From Coemansia sp. RSA 487 (Eukaryota; Kickxellomycota; Kickxellomycetes; Kickxellales; Kickxellaceae), in contig JANBRJ010000047.1 of assembly GCA_027577595.1 (NCBI GenBank), forward strand, positions 1 to 64,000: a stretch of DNA of 64,000 bases, in the 5' to 3' direction. The notes beneath the pieces were generated by a model. That model searched no databases. It was not told the DNA's origin and saw only the letters and a list, made by a program, of their open reading frames with translations. Positions 55,233 to 64,000 of the stretch are shown piece by piece (positions within the stretch are counted from its first letter, which is position 1; each line of letters starts with the position of its first letter). The position numbers were made by a program, and so were the translations under genes.

Positions 55233-55342
55233 TTTAATTTTCTTTATTCTAACCATCTTACAAGCAACACTGCACACTTGCTTTACGTTTTATTGGATAT
55301 TTATTTGATTCAGATACCTGAATATAGCGACATTGCATAGTG

Positions 55343-56031
55343 TTTTTCAAAACTAGTTGCATCGAATAAGAAGGATGTATATGCGTCGAATTAAGAAGAT
55401 CAAAGAAGTCTTCTGCCACAGTCTCCTTGAGTGCGCCAACGAACTATGTATAGGGCCTGTGAAAGTGGATGGTGTTTTGATTCCTCGTCCGTGGATGCGC
55501 AGCCAAGATCTCGTTGCCGTTCTCAACTTCAGGTATATTTTCCATGGCCTTCACGATTACAACAAGACTCCAGAGCGCTTCTGTCGCAGTCTGCCTGCAG
55601 CCATTGCTACCGCCGATGAACAGCAGCCCAAGAAGAAAAGAAAGACGACTACGGCAAAGAAGATCGAGGACAAACAAATAACGACCACCATGAAATTCAG
55701 CCAAGGTTATAGCCACGGCAAATCTTATAGTTCTAGGAATCCTAGTTCTAGGGCAGGATGCTGTCCCTTTTGCAAATAAGTACTCCAATGAGAGTCGAGG
55801 ATATAAGCATCTGTGGCTGCCTCTAGACAACAGCACTAATCATTTGTGTTTTCTCTTGTGTGTTTTCCTGTTTTGCACTGACTTATATACTACGCCAGCT
55901 GACACACACGACATGCTATGACTGCGCAAACGGCTTTTTCTTGGAATGCAAAATGCATTATTGCCACCGCAAGCCTTTCGCCATTCGACGCGTGTATATC
56001 CTTCTTATTCGATGCAACTAGCTTTGCAAAA
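55343..56031. mobile_element. 689-bp terminal-inverted-repeat element
   Basis: The two ends, 55343-55391 and 55983-56031, are inverted repeats of 49 bases with 44 matching. The core, GTTGCATCGAATAAGAAGGAT, is perfect. The interior of about 590 bases carries one short ORF and includes the sequence shared with the window's left edge. No clear target-site duplication was found: flanks read GCATAGTG on the left and TGCAGCAA on the right. Size and structure fit a non-autonomous DNA transposon, or a shortened derivative of a larger one. The superfamily is not recognised. Confidence 0.7.
55375..55779 (+). CDS. Short ORF inside the TIR element, unknown 134-aa protein
   Basis: The first ATG in the frame lies within the left inverted repeat; the frame is open upstream only to a TTG. 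The protein is basic at the start (MRRIKKIKEVF), has a middle with two Cys (CHSLLECANELC) and WMRSQDLVAVLNF, then an NLS-like motif (PKKKRKT). It ends near a CPFC motif. It may be the C-terminal part of an element-encoded protein whose N-terminal coding sequence is missing here. The matching stretch at the window's left edge is partly diverged. I do not recognise a transposase signature. Confidence 0.4.
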   Translation: MYMRRIKKIKEVFCHSLLECANELCIGPVKVDGVLIPRPWMRSQDLVAVLNFRYIFHGLHDYNKTPERFCRSLPAAIATADEQQPKKKRKTTTAKKIEDKQITTTMKFSQGYSHGKSYSSRNPSSRAGCCPFCK

Positions 56032-56243
56032 TGCAGCAACTGGCCCCTTTTGATGTTGAAATATAAACATCAGCTTGTTGATTTCATGGTGATTATTTGA
56101 TCACACGATTTCTACTGTTTATGCGAGCCTGTTTTCCTGTAGCACGCGATGGTTTCACACCTTGTTTTAACCTTCTTAAAATTCAGCTTTATTTTGACCT
56201 TTTAGATTGCTGTCACTAGATACGAAAGGTTTCTAGGTTTACC
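55392..56243. other. Remaining interior of the TIR element and promoter of the Nup84/107 gene
   Basis: From 55780 to 55982 is non-coding element interior. From 56032 to 56243 is A/T-rich leader sequence for the nucleoporin gene, ending in TACCATGG context. Confidence 0.4.
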
Positions 56244-58913
56244 ATGGCTTCAGTATCCGATGTTGTGAAAGCCTTTGCGGGCGTGGTAGAAGACAGCAAA
56301 TTGCACGCACAAACTCAGAGTAGCAAAAGCAAAAGCAAAAAAAACGCGTCGCCGGCCCAGCTGTTTGCTCAATTGGCAAAGGAACAGTAAGTAGCTAACA
56401 ATATGTATGACATTGCAAACATTTACCTTATCTGTTTGTAGGCACGCGCAGCTTGTTTTGTTCTTTGAAGCTAAAGGTCTCAAAATTTTTGCATGAATTG
56501 TAGCTACGCTCAGATGGCAACAGAGGATTCGTTTTCGCAGAGCCCATATGGCAAAAAGAATGAAGCGCAACAGTGGAAGATGGAGAGCAGCACCTGGGAT
56601 CTTTTGGAACGATTGTACTCGCTAAGGCTGCAGCCGTCTTCTGATAATGGAAACGAGGACACGGAAATGGATGGCGTCGCAGGTACTGGCATGGAAATGG
56701 ATACCGGTACAGCAAAGGAAGGTTCTGCGGTAGACACGGATTTCACCAAAGTCCAAGAACTCATGAGATCGGACAGTCTTCTTTCAGAGTACGTGGAGGT
56801 GCGTCGGTGGCTCGAGGAAAAAGCACCAGAGTTCCATCCTGTCGAAACACGCAAGGGATACTTGTTTTACACGCGCAAAAGCATCCGAGACCGCAAATCC
56901 CGTGCTGGCGTGCCTTCCCAACAACCAGAGAAGGCGGACAATACCGTGACAGAAGCAGACCCCGATGCCCCCTCGCGACAGAGAAAGGATCTTGCTTATG
57001 AGGATGCAGAGTACGAGTCTAGTCTTCTACGTACGCTGTACGAGTATGTGCGCCGTGGGCGTGTCGGAAACGCCATGGACCTGTGTGCTGAGAGCGATGA
57101 GCCATGGCGTGCAGCGAGCATGAAGGGTGGGCTTTTATGGCGTGATCCAAGTCTTGAGCCTGAGGGCGAGGACGAATACTTGCCTGTCAGCTCTGGAAGC
57201 GAAAAGGGCGTGGCCGATTGGAAACCGTCGCACACGGCAGGAAACATCAACCGCATGCTGTGGAAGCAGACGTGCGCTGCTCTCGCCCACGACGAAAACA
57301 ACGACGTCTACGAGCGGGCGCTTTATGCTGCCTTGGGTGGCCGCTTGGACGAAGTTATTCTAGTTTGCGAAACCTGGGAGGATTATCTGTGGGCATATGT
57401 CAACACGATGATCGAGGCAAAGATTGACAGCGGAATCGTGGATGCCAATGCGCTGTACACGCCAGCGCAGACCACCTCCCTGGATCACATCCAGAGTAAA
57501 TATCCTCCCATCGAAGACATGTACCATGTCTTCGACTCCTTGACCGAGATTGACTCTACAGTATTGCGTGAGTCGGCCAAGCAGCCCTTCCATCTGCTGC
57601 AGAAGTCGTTGATCACGGATGACTTTGCTAGCTACATTGATGACTATGCACGCAGGCTGCGCGCTGGTGATATGAGCGAAGCTGAGTGCGATCTTTTGCG
57701 GTTTGTTGTCCATGCTGCTTTGTATCTTTCTGAGCTCGGAGTAACTCTGCCAAAGGATGCTGTCGAAGGCGTACTGCAGGCTTATATTGGTATCCTTTCA
57801 AAGAACCATACCGAGCTAGTCGCTGTTTACGTCACATACCTACCAACATCAATTCAGACCGAGTCGTATGCTCTATTCCTTTGTGGGATCAGTGATCCAG
57901 TAAATGTGCGGCTGCAGCTTCTTCGACTTGCTGAACGACATGGCCTTGATATGAATGCGATCTGCAAGCGCACGACCCAGCTTACCTTTGATATCCGTAA
58001 AGCGGAAGACAGTACCGATATGTCCGATAGTGTGGAGACGTCTTTTGTACTCGCAGAGCCTGTAGAAGCCATTACAGACGAGGAGAACGAGCTGGTCCGT
58101 GCGGTAGAGTGGGTGACAAGTAGCACACAGCTGTACGAGTACGCTCTCTTTGAAATATGTAAGCTTGTGCGGCGGTTTCTGCTTCGTGGGCGCACTAATG
58201 CAGCTACTCAGCTGTTCAACTCGCTTCCAGACGACTTTGTGCAGCAGAATTGGGTCAAAGAGACAGAGTCTGGTGCAGCCAACAGCTCTATTGTTTCCCA
58301 TTTCCAAGAATATATCCACCTGCTCAGCCTGTGCGACGCTTATGCCTATTACGCCACATGGTCAGAGACCCTATGCAAGCGTCCGATCGATACAAGGGTC
58401 CAGAGCTCCCGCCGTCAGGCGCTGTGGCTCGAATGGAAAGAAAACATTGCAGTAGCAACAGAGCGTGCCTCACAGATGTTCCGCAACCGAATCTTGGATG
58501 TTGACTGGCTTGGATCACCACTAGGCTTGGACAGCACAACTGCCGATGACATGGACACCAGCGGCGACGATGCACAGCTGCAGGAAAGATTACAAGAGCT
58601 CGAATGTCTGCGTGAGCTGTACATACCCGAAACCGTGTTCCGGCTCCATTCTATTCTGTTCGAGACACGCGATGCGTTGCCAAAGAACCTCAAGCGCAGC
58701 CTCGATCTCGCACAGCTCGTCGCCGATGAGTCTCTTGGAATCTACCGCCACCTTGCAAAGGCGTCGCAGTTGCATCCACAGGGCCGGCTGATAGCGTTCA
58801 TGGGCCTGATGCGCAGCTCTGCCTTTGAAATACTGCGTGTTCAGCAAGAGTCCCAGCCCAACAAGCCTCCTCTGATGATGGATCCAGCTATTATTTCAAG
58901 CAGTGCCGTTTAA
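56244..58913 (+). CDS. NUP84: Nucleoporin Nup84/Nup107
   Basis: Scaffold subunit of the Y complex of the nuclear pore. Two exons, 56244-56386 and 56504-58913, give 850 residues. The ATG lies in ACCATGG. The donor is ACA/GTAAGT at 56387 and the acceptor GAATTGTAG ends at 56503; the join keeps frame as KEQ-region then H-YAQMATEDSF. Without splicing, a stop follows directly after the first exon. Recognisable stretches are STWDLLERLYSL, RRWLEEKAPEF, KGYLFYTRKSI, then YESSLLRTLYEYVRRGRVGNA and PWRAASMKGGL. WEDYLWAYVN, GDMSEAECDLLRFVVHAALYL and the ICKLVRRFLLRGR segment also fit the family. It is otherwise intronless and all alpha-helical, as expected for the family. Confidence 0.9.
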
Positions 58914-59032
58914 AATACTCCCTCTCCTCCTTTTTCTATCTTTGGCGATGAACATTATTGCAGGCGGAATCTTTGAAAGTTGAAAGAAATTTGTGAACAA
59001 GAGTATAATCAAAACAGAAATTGAAGGCTTAT

Positions 59033-59654
59033 CTATCTCCTACGAAGTTCCTCTTCTGAGGCAAACAGACTGGCACGATGCTCATCGCGCTCTTCGCGAG
59101 TCATCCCATGCATCTTTCCGTGAAGGCCGCCAGAGTACTCGTAGGTGCCCATGGTTGTTGCAAAGAATGCACAGCCTCCCAGAGCAGCAGGGATCGAGCG
59201 CTTCCGCAGACCAGCAAGCAGACCGGCGGCGCAACCGGCAGTAGCATCGTTGAGATAATCGTCCTTGCCACGGATCTGCGTCACAGCAGCGCTGGTACCA
59301 GCAAATACACCGCCCATAGCAGCTACAACTCTGTGAGAGCAGAAAACCAGGACCAACATCCAAAGCCGGCTTGATCGCATAGATAATCAGTAAACAAACA
59401 GGAAAGGTAAAGAATGTGATGTTCCAGTCCAGCAACAGCCAAAATAAAATAAAATAACATCAATAGCACTTACCCAAGAACCAAATAGTTCCGCCATATC
59501 TTTTAAAGACATCAAGAGCACCTCCACCATTGCGAGGTGCATATGCGGTTTGGAAGGCGCTGACAAACAACCCAACGCCAGCACCACCAAGCGCATACTT
59601 TGCTGTTTCCATCTCCCAGTCCTTTGGCTCCTTTTGTTCTGTTTTCGACGGCAT
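59033..59654 (-). CDS. Tim17-family membrane protein, complex I NDUFA11/B14.7-like
   Basis: Two exons on the minus strand, 59474-59654 (60 codons plus one base) and about 59033-59322, give about 156 residues. The donor is TTGG/GTAAGT. Two acceptors keep frame: one starts exon 2 at 59322, the other at 59328 (adding two residues); the most upstream AG would create a stop. Tim17/22/23-type features are several Gly-rich hydrophobic helices (LGGAGVGLFVSAFQ, AGCAAGLLAGLRKRSIPAALGG) and RGKDDYLNDA, which is typical of B14.7/NDUFA11. A TIM-complex subunit is the alternative. The N-terminus is acidic and lacks a presequence, as usual. The C-terminus is charged (REERDEHRASL). Confidence 0.75.
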
Positions 59655-60105
59655 TGTCTATTCTTTGCTGCTATGTCGACGCTCGTCTATAGATTTGCTA
59701 TATGCAACCGAATGAAGTACGCTCCTGTGGAGATTTCCAATTAACCAAGAGATAAAACAAAAGCTGAATTGGAAAGAAGCCGATTGATAGCGCGCAATTA
59801 ACAATTGTAAATAAAGAATAAGAGGTTGATTGGAAGACAAGGAAGAGAGGAAAATGAGACATCAAAAACTCGAATTCAAGATATCTAAGATTAACGAGTG
59901 GTTCTCATTACCCTGATCGAGATCAAAAGATCACATTGTTATGAGTTTAACAAGCAGCTTCAGTCATGAGCAGTTTTAAAAACATGCTGACCTTTTTGTC
60001 AGCAACGCTTGTCTTTTGTCTTGCTGTTTTCAAAATATCTCTGGCTGTACTTTTTTATTTCTCATAATCAATCCTTTTGTTTCAAATTCAAGAAAAAGCA
60101 CCGAC
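59655..60105. promoter_or_regulatory. Divergent promoter region, Tim17-family gene / RTR1
   Basis: About 450 A/T-rich bases with no gene. It includes GATCGAGATCAAAAGATCAC near 59915-59935 with three GATC sites, probably chance. Confidence 0.35.
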
Positions 60106-61764
60106 ATGGCAAGAAGAGGGTGGAAAATGCAGCAAGAAAACACGGTATCTGCAGGACTTGCTGACTCTAGTAAACGATCGCCAGCCAACAGAGGAAAAGG
60201 ACGCAAAACGCAGGGAAACCGGTCTGTTTCAAAAGATACAAAGCGGAACGAGCAGATTCGGGAAAAGCATCAAGAAATGATCAAGGACAGTGCGCTCACT
60301 CGCACTCGCTACCAGACACTCTCGTTGCAATGGCAGGACAAGCTGGCCAATACAGTCGGTGATAGCGTACTGAAACAAGCTGCAAATTACATTACACCAG
60401 ATGATTACGATTCGATAGTTGAGGAGCGCGCAGCCGATGGCCTATGTGGCTATCCTATATGCGGACGAAACAAGCAAAAGCTTGAGCAGCGGTTCAGTAT
60501 CTCGCTTGCTCATAGAAAGATATACGATATCACAGAACAGGGCAGCTACTGTAGCAGAGAATGCATGGCATCATCACGATTGTACCGCCACCAGCTCACA
60601 GACGAGCCCTTGTACATGCGCGATCAAAGCAAGCAAGTGGATATTGTCCTAATGGCAATGGACAGAAGTGACGAAAAAGCAAAAGGAGTTGATTCTGCTA
60701 TACAGAAGAGTACCCAGCATGCCTCTGCTGCTGGCGGAACAACAGAAGAAAATGATGCTATGGCTTGGTACAAGAAGACGCTTATAGCCAAGATGAACAT
60801 TCCAGAGAACATAGCAAAGTCAAATCCGCTAAAGATCGTTGAGCACGAATCAAAGAGCACAGTTGAAGACATTAGCGATGTGATGAGCAGATTGCAGTTT
60901 GCTGATATTGAAGGATTTGAGCCAGAGTTCGATGTCAAGAGCATCAAAAAATCTATCAAGAAGATCAAGAAAACCGCCTTAACGCCGGCAGTCAAAAAGA
61001 GCAGAGATCACACCAAAAGTGACGCTGTCGAAAGCGATGGCGAGATTCTGAAGATAAGCATTGGTCCCAAGGATGGCAATCCAAACACCCCTGGATTTTT
61101 GCCAAGCACGTCAGCCGGCGAAACCAGTGCTAGCGAGTTTGAAAAGGACGACGATGACGACGACGATGACGACTCTAGCGTGCTAGGAGCTGCATCCGAC
61201 AACGGCTACTTTATGGATCTATTTTCGAGTGAGATTGCCAGCTATGGAGGGGCAATTAGCAGCAGCACCGCACCACCTTTATCGCTCTTTGGACGGATGT
61301 GGACGTTGGTCGACCGAATAGCAACGAACCAAACAATAAAGTATCTGGGTGACCTGAAAAAATGTGAAAGTGACAGCGGAATGTCACTGAATATATCCGA
61401 ATACTATTCCTCTCCAGGCGACACATCGATGATGATGAGGCAGAATCTGTTTTCTGACAACACCATTATTGAGCTGGACAAGGTGAGAGCCAAACTACGC
61501 ATTGCACGTGATCTGCGGCACGAGCTGCGGACGCTGGTGTCGACGCTTGAACTCAGCAGCAAGATGGTTGTGTTTAAGAAGCCTGAACAGCAGCTTCTTG
61601 GCATTGTGCTGCTTTTGGCACTCGCACGGTCGATAGACTCGCTGCGCAAGCAGCTCGAAGCAGGAAGCGAGGCAGCGCGTGAGCTTGATCGCATCATGGA
61701 TGGGCTAGGAACCGACAGAGGGTCTATGAACATGGTGTCGCGCCGATTCCATGAGCCGTACTAG
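60106..61764 (+). CDS. RTR1: RNA polymerase II CTD phosphatase Rtr1/RPAP2 family
   Basis: Atypical phosphatase that removes phosphate from Ser5 of the Pol II C-terminal repeats and helps Pol II enter the nucleus. The 552-residue protein has the zinc-binding RTR1 domain at about 55-170. Zinc ligands C114, C119, C149 and C153 (CGYPICG and YCSREC) have the family's exact spacing. YDITEQGSYCSRECMASS and HQLTDEPLYMR are hallmark segments. The C-terminal part contains an acidic Asp run and a helical segment but no known catalytic signature. The start is the first ATG in frame; codons further upstream begin with TTG. It is convergent with TIP41, 122 bases apart. Confidence 0.9.
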   Translation: MARRGWKMQQENTVSAGLADSSKRSPANRGKGRKTQGNRSVSKDTKRNEQIREKHQEMIKDSALTRTRYQTLSLQWQDKLANTVGDSVLKQAANYITPDDYDSIVEERAADGLCGYPICGRNKQKLEQRFSISLAHRKIYDITEQGSYCSRECMASSRLYRHQLTDEPLYMRDQSKQVDIVLMAMDRSDEKAKGVDSAIQKSTQHASAAGGTTEENDAMAWYKKTLIAKMNIPENIAKSNPLKIVEHESKSTVEDISDVMSRLQFADIEGFEPEFDVKSIKKSIKKIKKTALTPAVKKSRDHTKSDAVESDGEILKISIGPKDGNPNTPGFLPSTSAGETSASEFEKDDDDDDDDDSSVLGAASDNGYFMDLFSSEIASYGGAISSSTAPPLSLFGRMWTLVDRIATNQTIKYLGDLKKCESDSGMSLNISEYYSSPGDTSMMMRQNLFSDNTIIELDKVRAKLRIARDLRHELRTLVSTLELSSKMVVFKKPEQQLLGIVLLLALARSIDSLRKQLEAGSEAARELDRIMDGLGTDRGSMNMVSRRFHEPY

Positions 61765-61886
61765 GAAGCCTCTCGCCCGACTTACTTTAATACATAAAAG
61801 TGATTTGGGTGTATTTAACAAATGAAAAAGTGAAGGAATTAAGCGCATATTGCATCGCTGGGGGACACTTCCCACTTTATTTGGAT

Positions 61887-62696
61887 TTAGAGTGGAAGAG
61901 TGGCGACCTCGCACGCAACGATAGGATCCTTCATGACGCCATCAACGAACGGGATGTTGTTCAGCAGCGACAGATCCTCATCATCGTGCTTTTTCTTTGG
62001 GACCTGGCTCTTGACCTGGTCAAAGAGCATTTCGCGTGTGCTGAACTCGCGCTGCACGGCACGCGTTCCAAACTCGTGGTAGATGCGAGTGTCGTATATC
62101 CGGAACAGCACGCCGTCGACACGCAGGAAAAAGCGCTGGAGCACAAAGAAGCCCGAGGGCATGACGCGGATCTTGTACGAGAGCTGCGAGGTGCCGTTGT
62201 CGCCCAGATCGTCCTCGTACAGGACGTTTTCGTCGTAGAACAGAATGCTCTCTTTGACCATGAGCTTGCTATAGTCGATCCCCGAGTCTGATGCAGCAAA
62301 CGACAGACCGCCAGATACCGAGCCCTGGTACCTTGTGCTAAAGGTCCAGTCGAAGGGCTTGATGACGTCGGTGATGTCGCTGCGGCTGCGCTTGCTGGAC
62401 TCGGTCCAGTTCTGGGCAATGCTGACCTGGACGGTCTTTGCCGAGTCGGGGCTTGTGTCAACCAGCTTCAGCCCGTCAAGCGCCGTCAGCGCAATCGAGC
62501 ATCCGCTGGCAATGTGCTTGATGCGCAGGTAGTTGTCGCCAAAGATCATCTCAGGAACGTTGAAGCCCAGCTCATGCGCGTACTGCTCGATGGTTGTGTT
62601 GCTTAGGATGGGCTTGTGGCAGCTTGTTATCTCCCACCCGCTTATGCGCAGCCCACCAACTGTGTCCGTCTCTATCTTTTCAAAGTCGGTTGCCAT
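61887..62696 (-). CDS. TIP41: TIP41-like protein phosphatase regulator
   Basis: Partner of Tap42 (alpha4) and PP2A-type phosphatases in TOR signalling. The 269-residue protein contains GLRISGWEITSCHKPILSN, the LPEM-like segment (NVPEMIFGDNYLRI), PFDWTFSTRYQGS and YSKLMVKESILFYDENVLYEDDLGDNG. The VMPSGFFVLQRFFLRVDGVLFRIYDTR block (about nt 62066-62146) is highly characteristic of the family. The start is the first ATG in frame (62696); a longer reading would begin at TTG. Length fits yeast and human homologs. Divergent from OST3, about 290 bases apart. Confidence 0.94.
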   Translation of the reverse strand: MATDFEKIETDTVGGLRISGWEITSCHKPILSNTTIEQYAHELGFNVPEMIFGDNYLRIKHIASGCSIALTALDGLKLVDTSPDSAKTVQVSIAQNWTESSKRSRSDITDVIKPFDWTFSTRYQGSVSGGLSFAASDSGIDYSKLMVKESILFYDENVLYEDDLGDNGTSQLSYKIRVMPSGFFVLQRFFLRVDGVLFRIYDTRIYHEFGTRAVQREFSTREMLFDQVKSQVPKKKHDDEDLSLLNNIPFVDGVMKDPIVACEVATLPL

Positions 62697-62985
62697 TTGT
62701 CGTGTTGCCAAGATGCCAATTGTTTAGCAAGAAAAGTATATCTTTTCAAGAAGAAGAAAAAAACAACTGCAATTGAGCAATTTAAAAAAAGCGAGAAAAA
62801 AAGACGCAAAACATGCAGCTACGCAATTCGCTTTTGCCTTTTCAGTCTCAATTTCACGTTTCTTTTATTTTTGTTTTTTGTTTCTATATTTGCGAAATCG
62901 CACCGTTCACACCTTTCACACCTTTCGACACCGCTGTGCATAGCCTTGTTCCCATCCCGAGTAGCATTGGTTTCGATTGTAGCAG

Positions 62986-64000
62986 ATGAAAACATTAGGA
63001 ATCCGACAGGGCCTATCGAGGCTGCTGCTGCTGGTGGCTATAGCACTGTTTCTATTTAATGGCAATGACGTGTCAGCACAATCGGTAAAGACGCTGCAGA
63101 AACTAGCCAGCAAGAACAGCGATGGCGTGGCCCGGCTCGACACAGCGCTTTTCTTAAAACATGTGGTAGCCGAGAACAAGGACTACTCGGTTGTGGTCCA
63201 GCTAACAGCGCTTTCGCCGCTGTACAAGTGCACAACCTGCAATACTGTTGATGCGTCGCTGCGGGCCGTTTCGCGCGGGTGGAAGAGGCAGCGTGCGTCG
63301 GTGGACTCCGCGCTGCAGATAGTCTTCGCCACGCTTGACATGGACGATGGCGAGGATCTGTTCCGGCAGATGGGGCTTGAGGGCGTGCCGCACCTGATCA
63401 TCTTCCCTGCCGCCAAGGGCCCACATGCGTTCGAGAACCCGAGCCCGCGGGAAATGCCGCTCAACGCGCGGACCAGCGACCCCAGCGGCATGGCCACAAA
63501 GCTGGGCGAGCTGTTTGCCATCCAGTTCAGGCCCGATCTGCCGATCGATTACGCCAAGTACCTGACAAACGCTTCCACGGCGCTGGCCGGTGCTTGCACT
63601 GTGTACCTTGTGTACAGACACGTGGACCTGCGCAAGCTCAGTCGCAGCGTCTGGGCAATCGCCACTATTATGTTCGCGCTGCTGATGACCTCCGGCTTCA
63701 TGTGGAACAGGATCAACGACCCTTTGTATATAGGCCAGGCGCGGGGCGGCGATGCTCTTTTGTTTATGCCTATCAACAACCAGCAATACGGCGTCGAGAC
63801 CCAGATCGTTGCCGCCACCTACGCTGTCTGCGCCCTATGTGTTGTTGCGCTTGTCAGGCATGTGCCCAAGATCCCAAACCAGGAGCAGCGCACCTTTGTC
63901 ACCTTCATGTTTGTCATTGCGCTCATCATGACGTACAGCTACCTCAACAGTATCTTCCGCCTCAAGATGTCCGGTTATCCATTCAGGCTGCTCCTTCCAT
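62986..64000 (+). CDS. OST3: Oligosaccharyltransferase thiol-oxidoreductase subunit Ost3/Ost6 (partial at window edge)
   Basis: Subunit of the ER oligosaccharyltransferase that forms transient disulfides with nascent chains to aid N-glycosylation. The frame runs off the right edge after 338 codons, so the end is missing but little can be left. It has a signal peptide (RLLLLVAIALFLF, about 11-24) and a thioredoxin-like lumenal domain with the CxxC at C82/C85 (KCTTCNT). VFATLDMDDGEDLFRQMGLE and VPHLIIFPAAKGP follow. Four hydrophobic segments come next, starting at about residue 195, with SGFMWNRINDPLYIG and QYGVETQIVA typical of the family. Ost3 and Ost6 cannot be separated here. Confidence 0.93.
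   Translation, partial: MKTLGIRQGLSRLLLLVAIALFLFNGNDVSAQSVKTLQKLASKNSDGVARLDTALFLKHVVAENKDYSVVVQLTALSPLYKCTTCNTVDASLRAVSRGWKRQRASVDSALQIVFATLDMDDGEDLFRQMGLEGVPHLIIFPAAKGPHAFENPSPREMPLNARTSDPSGMATKLGELFAIQFRPDLPIDYAKYLTNASTALAGACTVYLVYRHVDLRKLSRSVWAIATIMFALLMTSGFMWNRINDPLYIGQARGGDALLFMPINNQQYGVETQIVAATYAVCALCVVALVRHVPKIPNQEQRTFVTFMFVIALIMTYSYLNSIFRLKMSGYPFRLLLP

Overview
The window looks like nuclear DNA of an early-diverging, non-flagellate fungus; Kickxellomycotina (Coemansia or Linderina type) is my best guess, from composition and protein style rather than from any database match. Support: dense genes on both strands, mostly without introns in the coding part; GT..AG introns with GTAAGT donors and, in one case, a perfect TACTAAC branch site; TATA boxes; long Ala/Ser/Gln-rich low-complexity segments; and a fungal housekeeping gene set. 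I saw no tRNA, rRNA, CRISPR, LTR element or bacterial-style operon.

Layout. 1-2.4 kb: the edge of a repeat shared with 55.5 kb, two weak small-gene candidates, then the promoter and leader of pyruvate carboxylase. 2.4-10 kb: pyruvate carboxylase (+), convergent with an ER-resident DnaJ (-, ending HDEL), which shares a divergent promoter with a cytochrome b5-fused front-end desaturase (+). 10-24 kb: four + genes: a triple nucleoside-diphosphate-kinase-domain protein with a long basic tail, a PQ-loop transporter, a very large LMBR1-like membrane protein and an endosomal/vacuolar Na+/H+ exchanger. 24-25.6 kb: first copy of a duplicated 629-bp cassette with a 70-aa ORF. 25.7-36.6 kb: three - genes: a BED-finger hAT-transposase-derived gene, a DENND6-like Rab exchange factor, and an unrecognised 868-aa protein. 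37-41 kb: MSH6 with a PCNA-binding motif and a MluI cell-cycle box upstream. 41-50 kb: sparse, with three unrecognised low-complexity proteins and the second cassette copy. 50-64 kb: CZIB-type zinc protein, acetylornithine aminotransferase, GNL3/Nug1-type ribosome-assembly GTPase, a 689-bp terminal-inverted-repeat element, nucleoporin Nup84/Nup107, a Tim17-family complex I-like subunit, Rtr1/RPAP2 phosphatase, TIP41, and the oligosaccharyltransferase thiol subunit Ost3/Ost6 running off the right edge.

There is no single pathway cluster. Functional themes are central metabolism (PYC, ARG8), ER and membrane biology (DnaJ, desaturase, Ost3/6, NHX, DENND6, PQ-loop), and genome and RNA upkeep (MSH6, Rtr1, Nup84, GNL3). 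The most unusual items are the near-identical duplicated cassette about 21.2 kb apart, the TIR element whose short ORF carries a classical nuclear-localisation motif, the hAT-derived gene that has lost at least two catalytic aspartates, and the triple-NDPK protein. Several starts were moved to the first in-frame ATG because the longest open frame began at TTG, or began inside a predicted leader intron.
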